64,000 nucleotides of DNA from Afipia sp. (GTDB lineage: Bacteria > Pseudomonadota > Alphaproteobacteria > Rhizobiales > Xanthobacteraceae). The stretch is taken from assembly GCA_024508675.1 (NCBI GenBank), contig JANINQ010000001.1, forward strand, positions 1 to 64,000, read 5' to 3'. Position 1 is the first letter of the stretch. Every line of letters starts with the position of its first letter. The position numbers and the translations under genes are program-made. Under the pieces are notes generated by a model. It had not been told where the DNA came from and made no database searches. It worked only from the letters and a program-made list of their open reading frames with translations. This document shows positions 54,957 to 64,000 of this stretch, one piece after another.

Positions 54957-56360
54957 ATGGCTTCTTATGATCTCATCGTTATCGGCACCGGTCCCGGCGG
55001 CTATGTATGCGCGATCCGCGCCGCGCAGCTCGGCATGAAGGTTGCGGTGATCGAGAAGCGCGCCACTTTCGGCGGCACCTGCCTGAACATCGGCTGCATT
55101 CCGTCCAAGGCGCTTCTGCAGGCCTCGGAGCGTTACGAAGAAGTGACGCATATGCTGCCGAAGATGGGCGTCAATGTCGGCAAGCCAAAGCTCGATCTGC
55201 CGACCATGATGAAATTCAAGACCGACGGCGTTGATGGCAACACCAAGGGCGTCGCCTTCCTGTTCAAGAAGAACAAGATCGATCCCTATGAGGGCACCGG
55301 CAGGATTCTCGGCGCGGGCAAGGTCGAGGTCACCGGCAACGATGGCAAGAAGCAGGTGCTGGAGACGAAGAACATTGTCATCGCCACCGGGTCCGATGTT
55401 GCCAGGCTGAAGGGTGTCGAGATCGACGAGAAGCGCATCGTGTCCTCCACCGGCGCACTGGTGCTTGAGAAGGTGCCGGAAAAGCTGCTGGTGATCGGCG
55501 CGGGCGTCATTGGCCTCGAGCTTGGCTCGGTGTGGCGCCGCCTCGGCGCGCAAGTGACCGTCGTCGAATTCCTCGACCGGATTCTTCCCGGCATGGATGG
55601 CGAGGTCGCAAAGTCGTTCCAGCGCATTCTGGAAAAGCAAGGTGTTGCATTCAAGCTCGGCGCCAAGGTCACGGGCGTCGATACATCCGGCAAGGTGCTG
55701 AAGGTCAGTGTTGAGCCTGCCGCGGGTGGCGCGGCTGAGGTCATCGATGCTGACGTTGTGCTGCTGGCCATCGGGCGCGTGCCTTACACCGAGAATCTCG
55801 GTCTGAAGGAAGCCGGTGTCGAACTCGATCAGCGTGGCCGCGTGCAGACCGACGGTCACTTCCAGACCAATGTGAAGGGCATCTATGCCATCGGCGACGT
55901 GATCGCCGGGCCGATGCTTGCTCACAAGGCCGAGGACGAAGGCATCGCCATCGCTGAGATTCTCGCAGGGCAGGCGGGTCACACCAACTACGATGTTATC
56001 CCGAGCGTGATCTACACGTTCCCGGAAGTCGCCTCTGTCGGCAAGACCGAGGAAGAGCTCAAGCAGGCCGGTGTCGCCTACACCGTCGGCAAGTTCCCCT
56101 TCACCGCCAACGCCCGCACCAAGGTCAACCAGACGACGGATGGCTTTGTGAAGATTCTCGCAGACGCGAAGACCGACCGCGTGCTCGGGGCGCATATCGT
56201 TGGGGCCGAAGCTGGCGAAATGATCCACGAGGCCGCGGTGCTGATGGAGTTCGGCGGATCGGCGGAAGATCTCGCCCGCACCTGTCATGCCCATCCGACG
56301 CGTTCGGAAGCGGTCAAGGAAGCCGCGCTTGCGGTCGGAAAGCGCGCTATCCATATGTGA
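54957..56360 (+). CDS. lpdA: Dihydrolipoamide dehydrogenase
   Basis: [58 protein letters not shown]. Confidence 0.98.
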   Translation: MASYDLIVIGTGPGGYVCAIRAAQLGMKVAVIEKRATFGGTCLNIGCIPSKALLQASERYEEVTHMLPKMGVNVGKPKLDLPTMMKFKTDGVDGNTKGVAFLFKKNKIDPYEGTGRILGAGKVEVTGNDGKKQVLETKNIVIATGSDVARLKGVEIDEKRIVSSTGALVLEKVPEKLLVIGAGVIGLELGSVWRRLGAQVTVVEFLDRILPGMDGEVAKSFQRILEKQGVAFKLGAKVTGVDTSGKVLKVSVEPAAGGAAEVIDADVVLLAIGRVPYTENLGLKEAGVELDQRGRVQTDGHFQTNVKGIYAIGDVIAGPMLAHKAEDEGIAIAEILAGQAGHTNYDVIPSVIYTFPEVASVGKTEEELKQAGVAYTVGKFPFTANARTKVNQTTDGFVKILADAKTDRVLGAHIVGAEAGEMIHEAAVLMEFGGSAEDLARTCHAHPTRSEAVKEAALAVGKRAIHM

Positions 56361-56404
56361 GATCAGGCCGGCATTGCGCCGGTCATGCTGGATGAGAATC
56401 CGCC

Positions 56405-56923
56405 ATGCGCCGGCTGCTTCGCCCGCTCTGGGTCCTTCTCGCGCTGATCTTTCTGGTTGAGGCGTGGCTTTGGGACCGCGTCGAGCCGATCATCGCGCGC
56501 GTTGTTGCGTTGATTCCGCTGCCGCGCCTGAAAGCGTGGCTTGCCGATCGCATCGCGCATCTGTCACCGGCGCTGACGCTGATCGTGTTCGCGGTGCCCG
56601 TGGTCGTTCTTTTCCCGCTGAATTTCGTCGCGGCGTGGCTGCTGGCGCACAAGTATTTTGTTGGCGCGACCATACTGATCGTTTTTCAGAAAGTTCTCGG
56701 TGTCGGCATCGTCGCGTTTGTGTTTGACGCGACGCGCGACAAGCTGTTGCAGATGGGCTGGTTTCGCGCGCTTTACACCTTCGTGCTGGATCTGCGTGCG
56801 CGGGCGCTGGCGATTGTCGCGCCGTTCAAGCGTGCCATTCAACAATGGATGGAGAGATTTCGCCGCCGCGCCTCGCCGGGATTCATCAGGCGCCTGCGCC
56901 GGCGGATGCAGGCATCGCGCTAG
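56405..56923 (+). CDS. Hypothetical inner-membrane protein
   Basis: Several hydrophobic segments (LLRPLWVLLALIFLVEAWLW; TLIVFAVPVVVLFPLNFVAAWLLA) and a basic C-terminus. Confidence 0.75.
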   Translation: MRRLLRPLWVLLALIFLVEAWLWDRVEPIIARVVALIPLPRLKAWLADRIAHLSPALTLIVFAVPVVVLFPLNFVAAWLLAHKYFVGATILIVFQKVLGVGIVAFVFDATRDKLLQMGWFRALYTFVLDLRARALAIVAPFKRAIQQWMERFRRRASPGFIRRLRRRMQASR

Positions 56924-56956
56924 CGCCGACCATCAATATTCCTCATCCTCAATATT

Positions 56957-57054
56957 CCTCATCCTGAGGAGCGGTTCTCCACCGCGTCTCGAAAGATGAG
57001 GGTTTCACGCCCTCATGGTTCGAGACGGCGCAAGAGCGTCTCCTCACCATGAGG
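56957..57054. repeat. Palindromic repeat, family 4
   Basis: cctcatcctgaggagcggttctccaccgcgtctcgaaagatgaggg ... ccctcatggttcgagacggcgcaagagcgtctcctcaccatgagg. Confidence 0.85.
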
Positions 57055-57060
57055 ACTCAG

Positions 57061-57651
57061 TTACATCAGATGAACGGCGTGCGGGGCGAACAGGCCGATC
57101 GCGGTGAAGGCAAGGCCGGCCAGCGCCAGCGCGCCTGAAATCCATGCCAGAGCCACCATGCCGGTGATGATGGTGGCGGAAGCCAGCACGATGCCGATCT
57201 GGAATGCCGCGGACGCCACCTCGTAGTGATGATAGCGCGCCATGGCGAGGTCGCGGGCGTGCTCGGCTTCCTTGGCGCGCGCTGCCAGCTGTTCGGAGCC
57301 TTCGCCGGTTTCCGGCTCGGAGCGATAGCGCGCAGCGGTCTTGGTCCAGTCGTCGATCTGCTTGGCCAGCGCCGCTTTCTGCGCCTCATCGGTTGCTGCG
57401 CCAAGGCTGAGCTTGGCGTGTTCGGACACAGCCTGCACGGTGGTGCGCCGGATGCTTTTGGCCTGGAAAAACGCCCACAGGTTCGAGGCCTCGACGTTCT
57501 TGCTGATGGATTCGGTCTGGGCGCCCTTACCGAGGGTTTCGGAGAACGCCAGAAACAGCGCGATCACCGCGATCAGCAAGGCAATGCTCTTGTTCGAGCC
57601 GGAAGCATGCTCGGCGTGCTCCGCATGCTCCATGCTTTCATGTGCGCCCAT
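57061..57651 (-). CDS. DUF4337 family protein
   Basis: SNKSIALLIAVIALFLAFSETLGKGAQTESISKNVEASNLWAFFQAKSIRRTTVQ; start 57651 or a downstream Met. Confidence 0.85.
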   Translation of the reverse strand: MGAHESMEHAEHAEHASGSNKSIALLIAVIALFLAFSETLGKGAQTESISKNVEASNLWAFFQAKSIRRTTVQAVSEHAKLSLGAATDEAQKAALAKQIDDWTKTAARYRSEPETGEGSEQLAARAKEAEHARDLAMARYHHYEVASAAFQIGIVLASATIITGMVALAWISGALALAGLAFTAIGLFAPHAVHLM

Positions 57652-57748
57652 ATCGAGTATCCCTTCGGATCAAAATGTGCGCCACGATTGACCGAACTGC
57701 CGCCCGCGCGCAAGAGGCGAGGCTACGGCAAGACACGACTTATTTATG

Positions 57749-58735
57749 TCATGCGCGGGGATGGGCCGTCTTGTAGACGTCAAGCAGCCGGTCGGCATCG
57801 ACGCCGGTGTAGATCTGCGTCGTGGACAAAGATGAATGGCCGAGCAATTCCTGAATGGCGCGCAGGTCACCGCCGCGGGTCAGCAGGTGGGTGGCGAACG
57901 AATGGCGCAGCGCATGGGGCGTGGCGCTGTCGGGCAGGCCGAGCGCGCCGCGCAGCCGCTCCATGGTGAGCTGGATGATGCGTGGCGAGAGCGGTCCGCC
58001 GCGCGCGCCGACAAAGATGGGGCTGTCCGGCGCAATGGTGTGCGGGCATGCCGCGACATAATCCTGCACAAGCGACAGGACATTCTGCAGAACCGGCACC
58101 ATCCGCGTCTTGTTGCCCTTGCCGGTCACGGTGATCACGTCGCCCTTGCCGGGCAGCGGCACGTCACGTCGCTTGAGGCCGAGCGCCTCGGAAATACGCA
58201 GGCCCGATCCGTAGAGCAGCGCCATCACGGCGGCGTCGCGCGCCCAGATCCACGGTTCGCGATTTTCTCCGGCGCGGATGTCCGCGTCGGTCATCTGCCG
58301 CGCGGCGGTCATCTGGATCGGCTTCGGCAGGCTCTTGCCGATCTTCGGTGCGCGGATCGCCGACAGCGCGCCGACCTTGCCCTTGCCTTCGCGATCGAGA
58401 AATCTCCCGAATGAGCGCAGACCCGCCAGCGCCCGCATCAGCGAGCGCCCGCCGATGTCATCGGCGCGCCGCGACGACATGAAGGCGCGCACGTCGGTCG
58501 CCTCGATGGCGGCGAATTGTTTCAGGGTGACAAGGCCGCCCCAATGCTCGCTCAGGAAGATGAGGCATTGACGCAGATCGCGCGAATAGGCTTCCAGCGT
58601 CTTGGGGGACAGCCGCCGTTCGGCGCGCAGGTGCGACTGCCATCGCGTGATTTCGGCCAAAAGGTCCGGCGCAGCGCATGTGAGCTGACCGCCTTCCGGC
58701 TCGACTTCGGTTGCAACGGCGGCTTTGACCATCAT
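57749..58735 (-). CDS. xerC: Tyrosine recombinase XerC
   Basis: LSPKTLEAYSRDLRQCLIFL...LYGSGLRISEALGLKRRD...TPHALRHSFATHLLTRGGDLRAIQELLGHSSLSTTQIYTGVDADRLLDVY; divergent from priA. Confidence 0.95.
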   Translation of the reverse strand: MMVKAAVATEVEPEGGQLTCAAPDLLAEITRWQSHLRAERRLSPKTLEAYSRDLRQCLIFLSEHWGGLVTLKQFAAIEATDVRAFMSSRRADDIGGRSLMRALAGLRSFGRFLDREGKGKVGALSAIRAPKIGKSLPKPIQMTAARQMTDADIRAGENREPWIWARDAAVMALLYGSGLRISEALGLKRRDVPLPGKGDVITVTGKGNKTRMVPVLQNVLSLVQDYVAACPHTIAPDSPIFVGARGGPLSPRIIQLTMERLRGALGLPDSATPHALRHSFATHLLTRGGDLRAIQELLGHSSLSTTQIYTGVDADRLLDVYKTAHPRA

Positions 58736-58821
58736 ATGTCTCGTGGTGCGCCCGTCCTTGACAGGAATCGGTTTATCGCACCCTTTTCCTTATCTCCCTC
58801 TTAATTCGGGCCCCTCTCACC

Positions 58822-60996
58822 ATGGCAAGACGAGTTGTCGACGTCCTTGTCCCGGTGGCCCTGAACCAGACCTATTCCTATCGCGCTCCCGATGGCGCCG
58901 AGCTGAATCCCGGTGATGTGGTCAGCGTGCCGCTCGGGCCGCGCGAGGTCACCGCCGTGGTCTGGGCCGAAAATCCGAACCCCGATCCCCGGCTGCACAA
59001 TCGCCTGAAGGACACTGGTGACAAGCTCGACGTGCCGCCACTGAAGCCGGAACTGCGCAGCTTCGTCGACTGGGTCGCGAACTACACGCTGTCTGCGCGC
59101 GGCATGGTGCTGCGCATGACATTGCGCATGGGCGAGCATCTCGGGCCGGAGCGTGTACGAATGGGCGTGCGGCTGGTCGGCACGCCGCCACAGCGGATGA
59201 CATCGGCACGGCATCGTGTGATCGAGGTGCTGTCGGACAGGCTGCTGCACGCGAAATCGGAAGTCGCGAAGGAGGCGGGCGTCAGTCCCGGCGTGATCGA
59301 CGGCTTGGTGGATGAAGGCACGCTCGCCACTGAACCGATGCCGCGCGATCTTGCGCCGACGCCGCCTGATCCTTCGTTCGCGGAGCCGGACTTTTCCCCT
59401 GAGCAGCGCATTGCGGCTGACGCGATGAAAGATCTCGTTGCGAAGAATGAATTTCACGTCGCCTTGCTCGATGGCGTGACCGGCTCAGGCAAGACCGAAG
59501 TCTATTTCGAGGCGGTGGCGGAGAATATCAGGCGCGGGCGTCAGACCATGATCCTGATGCCGGAAATTGCGCTGACCGGACAGTTTCTGGATCGCTTCGC
59601 ATCGCGCTTCGGCGTGCGGCCGATCGAATGGCACTCGGAACTGACGCCGCGTACCCGCGCGCGCAACTGGGCAGCGGTCGCCTTGGGCGACGCGCCGGTT
59701 GTTGTCGGTGCGCGTTCGGCGCTGTTTCTGCCTTACGCTGATCTGGGTCTTATCATTGTCGATGAAGAACACGACCAGGCTTACAAGCAGGATGACGGCG
59801 CGCATTATCACGCGCGCGACATGGCGGTGGTGCGCGGATCGATTGCGAAGATTCCCGTGGTGCTGTGTTCGGCGACCCCGTCGGTCGAATCCGAAGTCAA
59901 CGCGCGCAAGGGACGGTATCAGCGCGTGGCGCTGCCGTCGCGTTTCGGCGGCCAGCACATGCCGCACATCGAGGCTATCGATCTCAAGCGCGAAGGACCG
60001 CAGCGCGGGCGATTCATTTCGCCGCGTCTGGCGGAAGAGATCAAGATTGCGATCGAGCGCAAGGAACAGGCACTCCTGTTTCTCAATCGCCGCGGCTATG
60101 CGCCGCTGACGCTGTGCCGCGCCTGCGGACATCGCTTCGCCTGCACGATCTGCGATGCGTGGCTGGTCGATCATCGCTTTCGCCAGCGGCTGGTCTGTCA
60201 TCATTGCGGCTTCTCGATGCCGCGGCCGCATCAATGTCCGCATTGCGGTGCGGAGGAATCGCTCGCCGCCATTGGTCCCGGTGTCGAGCGATTGCAGGAA
60301 GAGGCTGCGAGTCTTTTCCCCGAGGCGCGCACCATGGTGCTGTCGAGCGACCTCATCACCGACATTGAGACCATGCGATCCGAACTCAATGAGATTGCGG
60401 AAGGCCGTGTTGACATCATCATCGGTACACAGCTTGTGGCGAAGGGACATAATTTTCCGCGCCTCAATCTTGTCGGTGTGGTCGATGCCGATCTCGGGCT
60501 TGGCAATGGCGATCCGCGCGCCGCCGAACGCACATTCCAGTTGCTCAATCAGGTGATCGGCCGCGCCGGACGCGAGCAGGGGCGTGGCGTCGGCTATTTG
60601 CAGACCCATCAGCCGGAACATCCGGTGATGAAGGCGCTGGTCGCATCGGATCGCGAGGCGTTCTATGCCAGTGAAATCGAAGCGCGCGAACGCGCGCTGT
60701 ATCCGCCATTCGGGCGGCTCGCGTCGCTGATCATTTCAGCTGGAGATCGTCCGACGGCAGAAGGTTTCGCGCGCAAGCTGGCGGCGGCGGCACCGCTTGA
60801 CGAGCGCGTGCAGGTGCTCGGGCCTGCTGAAGCGCCGCTGGCGGTCATCAAGGGTCGTTATCGCTTTCGCATTCTGGTGAAATCGGTACGCGGCATCGAC
60901 CTGTCGGCCTATATGCGCGACTGGCTCGCTGCCGGTCCGAAGACCAAGGGCAATCTCAAGCTTGAGGTCGATATCGACCCGCAGAGTTTCCTCTGA
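58822..60996 (+). CDS. priA: Primosomal protein N' (replication restart helicase)
   Basis: LLDGVTGSGKTEVYFEAVAENIRRGRQTMILMPEIALTGQFLDRF, DEEHDQAYKQDDGAHYHARDMAVVR, zinc-binding Cys pairs, GTQLVAKGHNFPRLNLVGV. Confidence 0.98.
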   Translation: MARRVVDVLVPVALNQTYSYRAPDGAELNPGDVVSVPLGPREVTAVVWAENPNPDPRLHNRLKDTGDKLDVPPLKPELRSFVDWVANYTLSARGMVLRMTLRMGEHLGPERVRMGVRLVGTPPQRMTSARHRVIEVLSDRLLHAKSEVAKEAGVSPGVIDGLVDEGTLATEPMPRDLAPTPPDPSFAEPDFSPEQRIAADAMKDLVAKNEFHVALLDGVTGSGKTEVYFEAVAENIRRGRQTMILMPEIALTGQFLDRFASRFGVRPIEWHSELTPRTRARNWAAVALGDAPVVVGARSALFLPYADLGLIIVDEEHDQAYKQDDGAHYHARDMAVVRGSIAKIPVVLCSATPSVESEVNARKGRYQRVALPSRFGGQHMPHIEAIDLKREGPQRGRFISPRLAEEIKIAIERKEQALLFLNRRGYAPLTLCRACGHRFACTICDAWLVDHRFRQRLVCHHCGFSMPRPHQCPHCGAEESLAAIGPGVERLQEEAASLFPEARTMVLSSDLITDIETMRSELNEIAEGRVDIIIGTQLVAKGHNFPRLNLVGVVDADLGLGNGDPRAAERTFQLLNQVIGRAGREQGRGVGYLQTHQPEHPVMKALVASDREAFYASEIEARERALYPPFGRLASLIISAGDRPTAEGFARKLAAAAPLDERVQVLGPAEAPLAVIKGRYRFRILVKSVRGIDLSAYMRDWLAAGPKTKGNLKLEVDIDPQSFL

Positions 60997-61020
60997 AGTT
61001 CTGAGGTGTAGTTCCAATGA

Positions 61021-61051
61021 AAAAGGCCGGTGCAACTGGCACCGGCCTTTT
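61021..61051. terminator. Bidirectional rho-independent terminator
   Basis: aaaaggccggtgc-aactg-gcaccggcctttt between priA and rlpA. Confidence 0.88.
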
Positions 61052-61089
61052 CAACGCTACGCTTTACGCAACTCTACTCAACGCAACGC

Positions 61090-61542
61090 TTACTGAACTT
61101 CCGCGACCACGTGGCCGACGCCGCGGCCGGTCAGGCCGACTGCGCGGGCGGCGCCCTTCGAGAGATCGAGCACGCGGCCCTTGATGAACGGGCCACGGTC
61201 ATTGACGGTGACGACGACACTGCGGCCGCCGTGGGTCACCTTCAGGCGCGTGCCGAACGGCAGGGTGCGGTGGGCGGCGGTCATGGCTTCCTGATTGAAG
61301 CGCTGGCCCGAGGCGGTCCGGCTGCCGGACTCGTTGCCATAATACGAAGCCTTCCCGGAAAAGCTGCGGCCGGAGCCGATGGAGGCATTCGCATCGCGCC
61401 AGGACTTTTCATGTGAAGATTTGCGGTGGCCGGCTTCGCTTGCGGTGGCGCCAAGCGCCAGCATGCCGACGGCAATCAACGCGATAGAGGCATTCCGATT
61501 TTTCACGGGTTGCCCCGGCACGCGCTTGATAGCGGCGATCAT
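61090..61542 (-). CDS. rlpA: Septal ring lytic transglycosylase RlpA family protein
   Basis: FSGKASYYGNESGSRTASGQRFNQEAMTAAHRTLPFGTRLKVTHGGRSVVVTVNDRGPFIKGRVLDLSKGAARAVG (DPBB fold). Confidence 0.92.
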   Translation of the reverse strand: MIAAIKRVPGQPVKNRNASIALIAVGMLALGATASEAGHRKSSHEKSWRDANASIGSGRSFSGKASYYGNESGSRTASGQRFNQEAMTAAHRTLPFGTRLKVTHGGRSVVVTVNDRGPFIKGRVLDLSKGAARAVGLTGRGVGHVVAEVQ

Positions 61543-62329
61543 ATAGTGTCCCTCATTATTGGTATATCCATCCAACGGCTGGCTAAATCGAACCAGCAGT
61601 TACGTGGCCGGATGGATGTTTCCATAATAAGGCATAAGCGCGGCACGGAAAATCGTTCCATGTCATCTGAATATTCGTTCATTCTGAGAAGAATGACTTA
61701 TTTTACTTGAAGTCGAGCGCTGTATTAAGTTGTAAGATGTAATATATACTTTTCTATACTGAATAGTTCACGGAACTGTCAGCAGCATGAAGTAAACGCG
61801 GGATTGCCCAATTGGTTTCCTTCATGCGATTTATGCAACGCTCTATGCGGCTAGCGGGTGACTTGGCGAGGCGAGAGGCCGTCTAAATCCGGATATTCCG
61901 GATCGTTCGGGTCAGTCGGCAGCGCCCAAGGTCTGTCGTGGAACGATTCGGGGTCTGGGTTCTGTCGATCTGTCTGCCCGGATATCGCGGGAGGGACCAC
62001 GCGTGGAGCCGCGGCCGCGGGGCTGGTCGCGATGCCTTTCACGAGGGCGCTGTCCTGCGGGCAGATTTGTGCGGCGATGGTTCAAGTTGCGCGCCGCAGT
62101 CTGCGACAAACCGGCGCCACGAAAAACATATTCGCAATCGCCGTCATGTTGCACCTGCGCGCGCCCTATGATAGCAAAACCGCGATTTTAGGCTGCTGGG
62201 TCGATTGCTCCGGCCAGAAATCGAAGTCCCGCTTGAATTCCAAGGACTTGGATCGCTTGGTGTCGTCCTGACGCCGACTTCGCAGCGATGGTCTTTTTCT
62301 TGGGCATTCGACAGCTAGAAGAGATTTTT

Positions 62330-64000
<1,671 letters not shown>

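Noticed and set aside
54072-56354. 760-aa minus-strand ORF over the SDR gene and lpdA
   Set aside because: Antisense to clearly conserved SDR and lipoamide dehydrogenase genes; Asp/His/Arg-rich shadow composition.

Overview
This 64-kb GC-rich window looks like core chromosome of an alphaproteobacterium, probably the Bradyrhizobium/Rhodopseudomonas/Afipia group (inferred from gene content, protein sequences and short palindromic repeats). Recognisable blocks: infC / rpmI-rplT-pheS; queG; uppP; lptC-lptA-lptB-rpoN-hpf-ptsN; a small heat-shock gene; ugpBAEC; aroA-cmk-rpsA; ftsY and septation protein A; ccmABCDG; acnA; an ABC transporter divergent from a TesA-like esterase; a TCA block mdh-sucCD-sucAB-SDR-lpd; xerC/priA; and atpH-atpA, which runs off the right edge. 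Two tRNAs are present: Leu(CAG) and Ala(GGC). I see no prophage, IS element, CRISPR array, defence island or biosynthetic cluster, and I do not claim a large new system. The interesting signal is in non-coding DNA: (1) seven palindromic elements from five families, all at convergent 3'-3' gene junctions; (2) a sigma32-like promoter plus ROSE-type RNA thermometer before the sHSP gene; (3) a candidate structured sRNA with its own terminator at about 38.06-38.24 kb; (4) a terminator hairpin inside the rpmI leader, suggesting attenuation; (5) an AUU start for infC. All calls were made by reading the sequence; no searches or folding programs were run.
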